Notes: generated by a model not told the origin, from the sequence alone. DNA of 7,201 bases from Acidobacteriota bacterium (GCA_019247235.1 JAFAPG010000920.1:1-7201), one strand, 5' to 3'; positions 1 to 7,047 are shown, counted from the first letter of the stretch. Translations and numbers: made by a program.

Positions 1-1
1 G

Positions 2-1765
2 CTCTGGGGGAGAAATTTTGAAGGCTACGGTGAGGATCCCTTTTTGGTTGGTCAACTGGCTGTTGCTTATGTTAAGGGAGTCGAGGGCGAAGGCGTTATT
101 CCGTCGGTTAAACACTTCGCGGCCAACAATCAAGAATACGAGCGCCACCGAATCGATGCCATCGTGGATGAGCGCACTCTTCACGAGATCTATCTGCCCG
201 CCTTCAAGGCCGCCATCCAGGAAGCTGACGCCTGGAACATAATGTCGGCCTACAACAAGCTCAATGGCGTGCATTGCGCCGAGAGCCTGGCACTGCTCGA
301 CGACATTTTGCAAAAAGAATTCCGATTCAAGGGATTTGTGGTCTCCGATTGGGGCAGCACGTATTCCACCGCGCCCACAGTCAATGCTGGCATGGATCTT
401 GAGATGCCGGGTGGGGCACCCATGCAGAAGTGGATCGGCAATGCACGCACGCAGCAAGCCGGCAATGGCGCCGGTTGGCTCACAGCCGACAAGGTTCTTG
501 CTGAACTGAAAGCCGGTCGAATCAGTGAAGCAACTCTCGACGAGAACGTGGGGCGGATCCTGCGCATTATCTTTCTAAGCGGAATCTTCGACCACCCTCA
601 TCTCCCGAGCGGGGCGGTGGACACACCTGCACAGCAGGCCATAGCCCGCCAGGGTACGACCGAGGGCATCGTGCTATTGAAGAATGACGGAGCGCTTTTG
701 CCAATTGATCCGGCGAAAATTCATTCCATCGCCGTAATCGGCCCCAACGCCGCGGTAGCTCGCACCGGCGGCGGAGGCTCCTCCCTGGTGCGGTCCAAAT
801 ATGCCATTTCCCCTCTCGATGGCATCCGCCAGCGCGCGGGTAGCTCCGTCCAAATCAGCTATTCGCTAGGCACGGGAATGGAGGGCGAGGACCCAGCGAA
901 CGATACCTCCGAAGCACGTGCCAAACTACTCAAGGAAGCGAGCGAGATGGCTACTCATGTTGACCTCGCCATAGTTATCGTCGGCCGTTACTCTCGTATC
1001 GAAACCGAAGACTTCGACCTAAAGACCATGGATCTGCCGGCGGGGCAGGACGATCTAATCTCCGCGATCGAAAAGGCTAACCCCCACACCGTAGTGGTCC
1101 TCAACACAGGAGACCCCGTTACAATGCGCCCGTGGCTCGATCAAACTCCAGCTTTACTGGACATGTGGTACGGAGGACAGGAGGGCGGCCGAGCATTGGC
1201 TTCCGTCCTATTTGGAGACGCGAATCCCTCGGGCAAATTGCCTGTCTCGTTTCCCAAACGCTTCGCCGATTCGCCTGCCTATGGTCATTACCCGGGCGAA
1301 GCAATGAAGGTTAGCTACGCAGAGGGCATCTATGTGGGCTACCGCTACTTTGACACCAAAAACATCGCGCCTGAATTTCCCTTTGGCTTTGGGCTGAGTT
1401 ACACGACATTCGCTTATAGCGACTTGAAAGTAAGCGCCAATCAGACCACGGGAGACCGGCCGGTCGAAGTCGCCATAACCGTGCGCAATACCGGCTCACG
1501 CTCGGGCGCCGAAATCGTCGAGCTTTATGTTCACGACGTTCACGCCAAAATCGACCGGCCGGTGCATGAGCTGAAGGCATTCCGGCGAGTCGAATTGCAA
1601 GCCGGCGAATCGCAGACAGTCCACTTCACTCTCGATCGCTCGGCATTTTCCTACTGGGATCCGTCCGCCCATACCTGGAGAGCGGATCCTGGCACCTTTG
1701 AAATTCAGCTTGGGGCATCTTCACGGGACCTCCGCCTACGCGCCCCGGTTACGATAAGCAAGTAG
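2..1765 (+). CDS. GH3 beta-glucosidase, 5'-truncated by window edge
   Basis: The reading frame is open from base 2, so the start and roughly the first 150 residues (including any signal peptide) lie outside the window; 587 residues are visible. In glycoside hydrolase family 3, such enzymes release terminal beta-linked glucose from oligosaccharides by a retaining mechanism. The visible part opens with the conserved GRNFEGYGEDPFL motif (residues 3-15), followed by KHFAANNQE (37-45) and GFVVSDWGS, where Asp116 (bases 347-349) is the expected nucleophile. The second GH3 domain starts near EGIVLLKNDGALLP (222-234) and contains GGGGSS. Glu334 or Glu336 in the IETEDFD segment is the likely acid/base. 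PFGFGLSYTTF (460-470) and a C-terminal fibronectin-III-like domain (about 484-574) complete the usual architecture. There is no PA14 insert, unlike the second GH3 gene at 4323. Family is secure; beta-glucosidase rather than another GH3 activity is inferred. An internal TTG at 44 is not the true start, because the conserved motif lies upstream of it. Confidence 0.95.
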   Translation, partial: LWGRNFEGYGEDPFLVGQLAVAYVKGVEGEGVIPSVKHFAANNQEYERHRIDAIVDERTLHEIYLPAFKAAIQEADAWNIMSAYNKLNGVHCAESLALLDDILQKEFRFKGFVVSDWGSTYSTAPTVNAGMDLEMPGGAPMQKWIGNARTQQAGNGAGWLTADKVLAELKAGRISEATLDENVGRILRIIFLSGIFDHPHLPSGAVDTPAQQAIARQGTTEGIVLLKNDGALLPIDPAKIHSIAVIGPNAAVARTGGGGSSLVRSKYAISPLDGIRQRAGSSVQISYSLGTGMEGEDPANDTSEARAKLLKEASEMATHVDLAIVIVGRYSRIETEDFDLKTMDLPAGQDDLISAIEKANPHTVVVLNTGDPVTMRPWLDQTPALLDMWYGGQEGGRALASVLFGDANPSGKLPVSFPKRFADSPAYGHYPGEAMKVSYAEGIYVGYRYFDTKNIAPEFPFGFGLSYTTFAYSDLKVSANQTTGDRPVEVAITVRNTGSRSGAEIVELYVHDVHAKIDRPVHELKAFRRVELQAGESQTVHFTLDRSAFSYWDPSAHTWRADPGTFEIQLGASSRDLRLRAPVTISK

Positions 1766-1802
1766 CCCGTTTGGACGTTGGTAACATTTGCTCGATCCAC
1801 AG

Positions 1803-1915
1803 GCCCTGACTTTTTAAGGGGATGAGGGCGGCGTTTACACCTGAACGACGGTAGGCGAAACGAAGTCCATTTCCGTGTGTCATCCGTCGGCTCAACTCCG
1901 CCGCCACCCAGCCCT
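1803..1915 (+). other. possible folded spacer between GH3 and alkB
   Basis: The 185-base gap between the GH3 stop and the alkB start contains nested complementary segments. GGCGGCG (1827-1833) pairs with CGCCGCC (1899-1905), and CGACGG (1846-1851) pairs with CCGTCG (1884-1889). In addition, AGGGC (1825-1829) can pair with GCCCT either upstream (1803-1807) or downstream (1911-1915). The loops are long and no T-run follows, so this is not a standard terminator. It may be chance in GC-rich DNA. I found no convincing promoter here. Confidence 0.2.
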
Positions 1916-1950
1916 GCAACCTTGATTCACTTCTCGTATTCCAACAGAGT

Positions 1951-2535
1951 ATGACCCAGGGGGCCCTGTTCCCTTTCGATTTACCCCTTATCGAAGGTTT
2001 CCGCTACGAGGCCAACTTCTTGAGCGTAGTAGAGGAAACGGAGTTGCTGCGGGCGATTTCTCGAGAAAGCTTCGAATTATTCGATTTCCACGGCTATACC
2101 GCCAAAAGACGCGCGATTGAGTACGGTCTCGAGTACGACTTTGCTCGCCGCAAAGCCACCGAAACCAAGCCTTTTCCGCAATTCTTGCTACCGCTGCGGG
2201 AACGGGCGGCGGCATTTGCCGGGATCCTGGTGAATACCGTGGTCGAAGGGATAATTCTTGAGTACCCGCCGGGAGCGCCTATTGGCTGGCACCGAGATGC
2301 ACCACAATTTGGAATCGTCATCGGAATCTCATTGCTGAATGCCGCGCGAATGCGTTTCCGCCCCTATCGAAAAGGAGGAAAGATCGTGTCCGTAAACCTC
2401 GAGCCGCGCTCGATCTATAGCTTGCGTGACGCAGCCCGATGGAGCTGGCAACACAGCATTCCACCGGCCGAAAAGCCGCGATACTCAATTACTTTTCGCA
2501 CACTTCGAAAAGATCACGAGCAACCGGCAGCGTGA
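1951..2535 (+). CDS. alkB: AlkB-like 2-oxoglutarate/Fe(II)-dependent DNA dealkylase
   Basis: This complete 194-residue protein belongs to the AlkB family. These enzymes use Fe(II), 2-oxoglutarate and O2 to oxidise methyl groups on N1-methyladenine and N3-methylcytosine, restoring the base in the cytoplasm. The iron ligands are visible as His114 and Asp116 in GWHRDAPQF, plus His168 in SWQHSIPP. The 2-oxoglutarate site is RYSITFR (Arg177 to Arg183), matching the family R-x-N-x-T-F-R signature with Ser in the Asn position. The length is close to that of short bacterial AlkB proteins (about 200 residues). The ATG at 1951 is the only good start: the frame upstream lacks an ATG, GTG or TTG nearby. 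The Shine-Dalgarno sequence is weak (CAGAG just upstream), so translation may be modest. It lies 470 bases upstream of ada in the same direction, consistent with a shared alkylation-damage response but probably not a tight operon. The exact substrate (DNA or RNA) cannot be read from sequence. Confidence 0.92.
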   Translation: MTQGALFPFDLPLIEGFRYEANFLSVVEETELLRAISRESFELFDFHGYTAKRRAIEYGLEYDFARRKATETKPFPQFLLPLRERAAAFAGILVNTVVEGIILEYPPGAPIGWHRDAPQFGIVIGISLLNAARMRFRPYRKGGKIVSVNLEPRSIYSLRDAARWSWQHSIPPAEKPRYSITFRTLRKDHEQPAA

Positions 2536-3005
2536 GAATAATATCCAGGTCAAGGATCGCTAGGTCACAACACTGCAGTAGCGTGGCTTCGAATGTAGCT
2601 CTTTGAATATTCTCGGACTAGGCATTTTAGATAACTCGAATTCGGTGGCAAGAAACGGATTTCATCATTCGCCATCGCTTGAGAAACTTAAGCTGTTTCA
2701 AGCCAGAAGGTAGGTTCATAACCGCAATGAAGACGTGCTCTTCGCCTGCATTGTTCGTTCAAACCGGCCTTGCTCGATGTCATTCTTTAGAGAAGGAGCG
2801 GCCGTGCTGAGCATCTGCTTTCGGCGGCAGCAAAACTGGTACCGGAGTAGTCCAGTCAGTGATTCGGCTCTACAGACGATCACTACCGGCCGGCTCGCTG
2901 GTTTCACCCCGCGCTCTCATGGCCGGAGGAAACGCCAGTGCTGTTTCGACCATGGAACCGATTGCACAGGAATCTCAGCAGAGCGTGGTGGTCAGGAGTT
3001 GAGAA
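2536..3005. other. 470-base stretch without a convincing gene
   Basis: No reading frame here has a recognisable domain, a sound ribosome-binding site or a plausible protein composition. The + frame opening at 2735 runs into ada out of frame and is rich in Arg, Ser and Cys, typical of non-coding translation. A - strand frame at 2716-2907 is equally unconvincing. The first part (about 2580-2720) is noticeably more AT-rich than the neighbouring genes and is a likely place for the ada promoter; I cannot assign clear -35/-10 boxes. The stretch could include a decayed gene. Confidence 0.5.
2994..2998 (+). promoter_or_regulatory. Shine-Dalgarno site of ada
   Basis: AGGAG lies seven bases before the ATG at 3006. 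It fixes that ATG as the start of ada, which also agrees with the N-terminal Ada domain beginning within the first ten residues. Confidence 0.8.
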
Positions 3006-3758
3006 ATGTTGAATCACGAGAAGTGCTGGAAAGCTGTTCAAAACCGAGACGCGACTCAGGACGGGAAATTTCTTTTTGGCGTAGCGACGACAGGAGTCTA
3101 TTGCAAGCCATCCTGCGCCTCTCGTCACCCCCTTCGGAAAAACGTTCGCTTCTATGCCACCGCTCCGGAGGCGGAAAAAGACGGTCTCCGTCCTTGCCGT
3201 CGATGTCATCCTTTATTGCCCCGGGCGATCCAACGATCCACGGAGCGAATCCGCGCCGTCTGCCGATACATAGATAACAACAGCGATGTGGCCCTGACGC
3301 TCAGCCAGCTGGCATCCATCGCAGGATTGAGTCCGTTCCACTTCCAACGCACCTTTAAGGCCAAGACTGGATTGACGCCCAAACAATATGTCGACGCCCG
3401 ACGTGTCGACAAACTGCGGCAGACCCTCAAAGAAGGCAATAACGTGACTGCGGCCGTATACCAGTCCGGATATGGATCTTCGAGCCGGGTTTACGAGCGT
3501 GCGATCACACAGCTGGGTATGACTCCCAATCAGTACCGCCAGGGTGGACGAGGTTTGAGTATTTTTTATGCCACGATCTCCAGTTCCTATGGCGAAATTA
3601 TGATCGGAGCGACCGCGCGCGGCATCTGTTTCCTTCAGTTCGGCGAGTCCCGAGACCGGCTGCTCGAGCGACTCAGAAAAGAGTACCCAGCCGCCGAGCT
3701 GAATCCTATGCGTCAGCCTTATCATGCGGATTTTGAACGATGGATCCAACTTTTGTAA
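3006..3758 (+). CDS. ada: Ada regulator/phosphotriester methyltransferase, N-terminal part ended by premature TAA
   Basis: This frame encodes 250 residues of a bifunctional Ada protein. Residues 10-75 form the N-terminal Ada zinc domain: Cys33, Cys37, Cys64 and Cys67 sit in VYCKPSC and RPCRRC. In the family, the first of these cysteines takes a methyl group from DNA methylphosphotriesters and thereby turns Ada into an activator. Residues about 83-180 are an AraC-type double helix-turn-helix (LSQLASIAGLSPFHFQRTFK, then MTPNQYRQG). From about 186 the ribonuclease-like half of the O6-methylguanine methyltransferase domain begins (YATISSSYGEIMIG). The frame stops at TAA 3756-3758 (codon 251), before the methyltransferase active site. 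The missing C-terminal half continues in the same frame downstream (3759-4097), so a single nonsense substitution, real or a sequencing error, explains the split. The truncated product keeps sensor and DNA-binding parts and could act like the separate AdaA protein of Bacillus subtilis, but with a useless tail. Confidence 0.9.
   Translation: MLNHEKCWKAVQNRDATQDGKFLFGVATTGVYCKPSCASRHPLRKNVRFYATAPEAEKDGLRPCRRCHPLLPRAIQRSTERIRAVCRYIDNNSDVALTLSQLASIAGLSPFHFQRTFKAKTGLTPKQYVDARRVDKLRQTLKEGNNVTAAVYQSGYGSSSRVYERAITQLGMTPNQYRQGGRGLSIFYATISSSYGEIMIGATARGICFLQFGESRDRLLERLRKEYPAAELNPMRQPYHADFERWIQLL
3756..3758 (+). other. in-frame nonsense codon interrupting ada
   Basis: TAA lies in the ada frame between WIQLL and RYTAGTESDLRLPLDLKATV. 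In intact Ada proteins this linker runs on to the L-DLPLD-x-x-GTxFQ segment without a break. The frame is unchanged on both sides, so no insertion or deletion is needed. Many sense codons (for example CAA, GAA, AAA) differ from TAA by one base. Confidence 0.85.
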
Positions 3759-3803
3759 CGATACACGGCGGGCACCGAGAGTGATCTCCGACTACCACTG
3801 GAC

Positions 3804-4097
3804 TTGAAAGCCACGGTCTTCCAGATCAGGGTATGGAAGTACCTTCAATCGATTCCCTACGGCCGCGTTCAGTCCTATGGAGAGGTCGCCGCTGGGGTGG
3901 GGAATCGAAGAGCCACACGAGCCGTGGCCCGCGCCTGCGCCACTAACCCGGTCGCATTAGTAATTCCCTGTCACCGCGTGATTCGTGGAACCGGCGAGCT
4001 AGGGGGGTATCGATGGGGCCTCGCCCGTAAGCGTGTTCTGATCGATCACGAACGTACCCACAAGTCTGGAACCGGTTCCTTATCTTCCCTTCAGTAA
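3804..4097 (+). CDS. ada: Ada C-terminal O6-methylguanine-DNA methyltransferase domain, severed fragment
   Basis: This is the second part of the ada frame; its homology actually begins at 3759, directly after the premature stop. It encodes the DNA-binding and active-site half of O6-alkylguanine-DNA alkyltransferase, which moves the alkyl group from guanine O6 to its own cysteine. Visible motifs are FQIRVWKYLQSIPYGRVQSY (the helix-turn-helix region), RAVARACATNP with the arginine finger, and IPCHRVIR with active Cys at bases 3969-3971 (residue 322 of the rejoined frame), followed by GGYRWGLARKR. Rejoined, 3006-4097 spans 363 codons including the internal TAA, matching normal Ada proteins (about 350-360 residues). 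The TTG at 3804 is the first available start codon, but I see no ribosome-binding site before it, so independent translation is doubtful. The intact motifs mean either a very recent mutation, readthrough, or a sequence error. Treat 3006-4097 as one broken gene unless shown otherwise. Confidence 0.8.
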   Translation: MKATVFQIRVWKYLQSIPYGRVQSYGEVAAGVGNRRATRAVARACATNPVALVIPCHRVIRGTGELGGYRWGLARKRVLIDHERTHKSGTGSLSSLQ

Positions 4098-4126
4098 CCC
4101 GACAGGCTCTTGCCGAACACTATGTA

Positions 4127-4157
4127 CGGGGCTGGACGTCCCGCTTTTGAGATTTTT
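4127..4157 (+). terminator. weak terminator-like element after ada
   Basis: CGGG (4127-4130) can pair with CCCG (4140-4143), enclosing the start of the small palindrome GGACGTCC (4134-4141). T-rich runs follow (CTTTT, then ATTTTT up to 4157). It sits 30 bases past the ada stop, a sensible place for termination, but the stem is short. Confidence 0.25.
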
Positions 4158-4221
4158 GGATCCCGCCATCATCCTCCGTTTGCCCCTCCGCTGGCTGTTC
4201 ACCATTTGTCTAGCCTACGAG

Positions 4222-4250
4222 TTGACACCTGGCCTATGCGCCATTACTCT
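4222..4250 (+). promoter_or_regulatory. sigma70-type promoter for the second GH3 gene
   Basis: A perfect TTGACA -35 box (4222-4227) is followed after exactly 17 bases by TACTCT (4245-4250), which keeps the three most conserved -10 positions (TA....T). Transcription would begin near 4257, leaving a leader of about 65 bases before the ATG at 4323. It is the best promoter match I found in the window, and it implies that this GH3 gene is expressed independently of ada. Confidence 0.55.
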
Positions 4251-4264
4251 GACCGGCGGTCCTG

Positions 4265-4274
4265 GCGCATGCGC
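4265..4274. promoter_or_regulatory. 10-bp palindrome in the GH3 leader, candidate operator
   Basis: GCGCATGCGC is a perfect palindrome within GGCGCATGCGCGCC. It lies just downstream of the predicted transcription start of the GH3 gene, a common position for a repressor site. It does not match a regulator site I recognise, and GC-rich palindromes occur by chance. Confidence 0.25.
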
Positions 4275-4312
4275 GCCCTTTCACCAAGGTGGGTGCGCTG
4301 AATAGGCCGCTT

Positions 4313-4317
4313 GGGAG
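4313..4317 (+). promoter_or_regulatory. Shine-Dalgarno site deciding the GH3 start
   Basis: GGGAG is five bases before ATG 4323. A TTG at 4311 in the same frame would overlap this site, so ATG 4323 is preferred; it also puts the positive charges of the signal peptide at the usual distance from the N-terminus. Confidence 0.6.
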
Positions 4318-4322
4318 AACAG

Positions 4323-6965
4323 ATGGACTATTTTGTAAAACGTATGCTGGCACCCCTGTTTATCTTCACCATTGTTTTGGCGTGCGCCGCCTGGGCACAA
4401 GAACTTTCTAACCTGCCTTTTATGAATCCCAAGCTTTCAACGGAAGAGCGAGCTGCTGACCTGGTCAAGCGTATGACGCTCGAAGAGAAAACATCCCAGC
4501 TGGTGAATCAGGCTCGCGCAATCCCGCGGCTTGGTGTACCTGCTTACGATTGGTGGAGTGAAGCTCTGCACGGTGTTGCTGTCAATGGCACCACGGAATT
4601 CCCCGAGCCCATTGGGCTAGCGGCAACCTTCGACACCGCGGGCATTCATGAGATGGCGACTGTCATTGGGGTCGAAGGACGCATTAAGCATGCGCAGGAC
4701 GAACGTGCCGGACACTCAAATATTTTCGAGGGTTTGGATTTCTGGGCGCCTAACGTGAACATCTTTCGTGATCCGCGCTGGGGTCGTGGGCAGGAGACCT
4801 ATGGCGAGGACCCCTTTCTGAGTGCGCGCATGGCAGTCGCATTCGTCACCGGTATGCAGGGCGATGATCCCCGCTATTATCGTGTCATCTCTACTCCCAA
4901 ACACTTTGCGGTCCATAGCGGTCCGGAGCCGACTCGCCATTTCTCCGATGTAGATATCAGCAAACACGATCAGGAGGACACCTATCTTCCGGCTTTTCGT
5001 GCCGCTGTCACCGAGGGTCGCGCTGGATCGGTTATGTGTGCCTACAACGCCATCAACGGTGAGCCCGCCTGCGCCAGCCAATTTCTACTGCAGCACACCC
5101 TGCGAGACGCCTGGCAATTTCATGGCTACGTGGTATCGGACTGTGGCGCCGTCATAGATATTCTTAATGGCCATCATTATCGCCCCTCGCAGCCACAAGC
5201 GTCTGCCATTTCGCTGCTACGAGGCATGGATAACGAGTGCGTCGACTACACTACCAAAGTGCAGGACGACCACGACTACAAGCCTTACGTCCAGGCGGTG
5301 CAACAAGGATATCTTTCCGAAGCAGCCATTGACCAAGCCCTTGTTCGCCTGTTCACTGCACGGATGCGCCTTGGCATGTTTGACCCGCCATCGATGGTTC
5401 CCTACAGTAAGCTCGACGAGGCCGAACTCAACAGCGTCGCCCACCGCAATCTTGCTCGTCGCATGGCAAATGAAGCCATGGTGCTGCTGAAGAACGATGG
5501 TGTATTACCGCTGAAGGCAACGCCACACATTGCTATCGTAGGTCCCCTGGCGGATCAGACTGCGGTCCTGCTTGGCAACTACAACGGCATCCCGACGCAT
5601 ACGGTAACCGTGCTCGAAGGAATGAAAGCCGAATTTCCTACCGCGAAAATTACCTATGTGCCGGGCACACAGTTCCTCTCGAACCAGGGCAGCCCAGTGC
5701 CTAGCTCGGCCTTGACAACTCCGGAGGGGAAGCCGGGCTTACGAGCCGAGTACAGTTCCCGTTCGGGCAGGGAGAACAGGTTCACACCTTTGGTGACACG
5801 TGTCGATTCCACGCTGAACCTGAACGCCGACAACCTTCCCGAGCAGGCAAAACACACGCCCAGCCTCGCGGTGCGCTGGACCGGGTTCCTGACCTCGAGT
5901 ACGACTGGCGATTACTTGCTTGGAACGAAAGGGGACGGATTCATTCGCGTCGCCGTCGAAGATCAACCGGTAACTCAGGGCTTCGGCGACAGCTCCCATC
6001 TCGGACAAGTTCATCTGGTCCAGGGACATCGGGTCAAGCTCGAGGTCAGGTACGGGCAGATACCCGGCCAGAATCCTGCCGTACAGCTCATCTGGGCCCC
6101 TATCAATAACGCTCCGGATGCGGCCGCGGTTGCAGCGGCGAAAACCGCCGACGTCGTGGTGGCAGTGGTTGGAATTACTAGCCGTCTCGAAGGCGAAGAG
6201 ATGCCGGTTGACCAACCTGGTTTTCTGGGGGGAGACCGCACCAATCTCGATTTGCCCAAGCCCGAAGAGGACCTAGTCGAGGCGGTGGCCGCCGCTGGCA
6301 AGCCCCTGGTTATCGTGCTAATGAACGGCAGCGCGCTTAGCGTTAATTGGGAAAAGGCTCACGCCAATGCCGTCCTCGAAGCGTGGTACGCGGGCGAGGA
6401 GGGCGGAGCTGCCATCGCTGAAACCCTTAGCGGCAAGAATAATCCTGCCGGCCGTCTGCCCGTCACCTTTTATCAGGATATCCACCAGCTCCCTCATTTC
6501 GAGAGCTATGCGATGAAAGGGCGCACCTATCGCTACTTCGACGGCCAACCGCTTTGGCCGTTCGGATACGGCCTCAGCTACACGACCTTTCGCTATACGA
6601 ACCTGAGCTTGCCGCAAGATGCGATCAAGGCTGGTGATCCGCTCGATGCTTCGGTTCTGGTCGCCAATAGTGGGAAGCTGCCGGGAGATGAAGTCGTCCA
6701 GCTTTATCTGAAATTTCCTGAAGTTTCCGGCGCTCCGATCCGTGCGCTGCGTGGATTCCACCGTGTTCATCTCGAACCTGGCGAAAGCCAGAGAGTCGAG
6801 TTCCACCTGAGCGCCCGCGATCTGAGCATGGTGACCGAGGCCGGAGACATCATTGTCGCGGAAGGTAAGTACACGGTCTCGGTCGGCGGCGGGCAGCCGG
6901 GGCCGGACGTCCCCTCCGTCAGTGGAAATGTTACGGTCCATGGCCAGGTCATTCTGCCGGAATAA
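4323..6965 (+). CDS. exported GH3 beta-xylosidase/beta-glucosidase with inserted PA14 domain
   Basis: A complete 880-residue family 3 glycoside hydrolase. Residues 1-25 are a signal peptide: Lys6-Arg7, a hydrophobic core, and a likely cleavage AWA before Gln26. Cys21 in IVLAC also fits a loose lipobox, so a membrane-anchored lipoprotein is possible. The N-terminal barrel carries WWSEALHGVA (near 77-86) and DPRWGRGQETYGEDPFL (about 150-166), both typical of the beta-xylosidase-like branch. KHFAVHS (193-199) follows, then SDCGA with nucleophile Asp273 (bases 5139-5141). The second domain starts at EAMVLLKNDGVLPLK (384-398) and is interrupted by a PA14 domain (about 473-593), which in related enzymes shapes the substrate pocket. 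The acid/base is probably among Glu623, Glu625 and Glu626 in RLEGEEMP. FGYGLSYTTF (747-756) and a fibronectin-III-like domain (about 775-850) end the protein. Substrates are probably xylo- or gluco-oligosaccharides; family is certain, substrate is inferred. It has its own promoter and is separate from the GH3 gene at 2-1765. Confidence 0.96.
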   Translation: MDYFVKRMLAPLFIFTIVLACAAWAQELSNLPFMNPKLSTEERAADLVKRMTLEEKTSQLVNQARAIPRLGVPAYDWWSEALHGVAVNGTTEFPEPIGLAATFDTAGIHEMATVIGVEGRIKHAQDERAGHSNIFEGLDFWAPNVNIFRDPRWGRGQETYGEDPFLSARMAVAFVTGMQGDDPRYYRVISTPKHFAVHSGPEPTRHFSDVDISKHDQEDTYLPAFRAAVTEGRAGSVMCAYNAINGEPACASQFLLQHTLRDAWQFHGYVVSDCGAVIDILNGHHYRPSQPQASAISLLRGMDNECVDYTTKVQDDHDYKPYVQAVQQGYLSEAAIDQALVRLFTARMRLGMFDPPSMVPYSKLDEAELNSVAHRNLARRMANEAMVLLKNDGVLPLKATPHIAIVGPLADQTAVLLGNYNGIPTHTVTVLEGMKAEFPTAKITYVPGTQFLSNQGSPVPSSALTTPEGKPGLRAEYSSRSGRENRFTPLVTRVDSTLNLNADNLPEQAKHTPSLAVRWTGFLTSSTTGDYLLGTKGDGFIRVAVEDQPVTQGFGDSSHLGQVHLVQGHRVKLEVRYGQIPGQNPAVQLIWAPINNAPDAAAVAAAKTADVVVAVVGITSRLEGEEMPVDQPGFLGGDRTNLDLPKPEEDLVEAVAAAGKPLVIVLMNGSALSVNWEKAHANAVLEAWYAGEEGGAAIAETLSGKNNPAGRLPVTFYQDIHQLPHFESYAMKGRTYRYFDGQPLWPFGYGLSYTTFRYTNLSLPQDAIKAGDPLDASVLVANSGKLPGDEVVQLYLKFPEVSGAPIRALRGFHRVHLEPGESQRVEFHLSARDLSMVTEAGDIIVAEGKYTVSVGGGQPGPDVPSVSGNVTVHGQVILPE

Positions 6966-6978
6966 TTTTAGGAACTCA

Positions 6979-6996
6979 AAGGCGGAACTCCGCCTT
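6979..6996 (+). terminator. hairpin after the GH3 gene, possible terminator
   Basis: AAGGCGG and CCGCCTT form a perfect 7-bp stem with a four-base AACT loop, 13 bases past the GH3 stop codon. No T-run follows on the + strand, so it may terminate inefficiently or mainly protect the 3' end of the mRNA. Confidence 0.45.
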
Positions 6997-7019
6997 CACG
7001 GGCAACCGACAAATTAGAG

Positions 7020-7046
7020 GCAGAGGAGCTGTGCCCCGACCTCTGC
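7020..7046 (+). repeat. inverted repeat, first of two abutting hairpins
   Basis: GCAGAGG (7020-7026) is perfectly complementary to CCTCTGC (7040-7046), with a 13-base loop. It directly precedes the hairpin at 7048-7078 and lies in the spacer before the hydrogenase maturation gene. Role unknown; no T-tract follows. Confidence 0.4.
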
Positions 7047-7047
7047 G

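Noticed and set aside
18..242. 74-residue + strand frame at the window start
   Set aside because: It is out of frame within the GH3 gene, whose conserved motifs are read in the other frame.
1454..1564. Repeated GACCGGCCGGT palindrome at 1454-1465 and 1553-1564
   Set aside because: Both copies lie inside the GH3 gene and encode Asp-Arg-Pro-Val in the fibronectin-III-like domain. Codon choice explains them, and no third copy or regular spacing is seen.
2735..3277. 180-residue + strand frame overlapping the start of ada
   Set aside because: It overlaps the well-supported ada gene by about 270 bases in another frame and its composition (many Arg, Ser, Cys) looks non-coding.
4110..4301. 63-residue frame between ada and the second GH3 gene
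   Set aside because: No recognisable motif or ribosome-binding site, and it runs across the predicted GH3 promoter.
6318..6941. 207-residue open frame on the - strand inside the GH3 gene
   Set aside because: It lies entirely antisense to strongly conserved GH3 sequence, has no recognisable domain, and long antisense frames are expected in GC-rich coding DNA. The same holds for the - strand frames at 5739-6215, 4716-5081 and 3213-3749.
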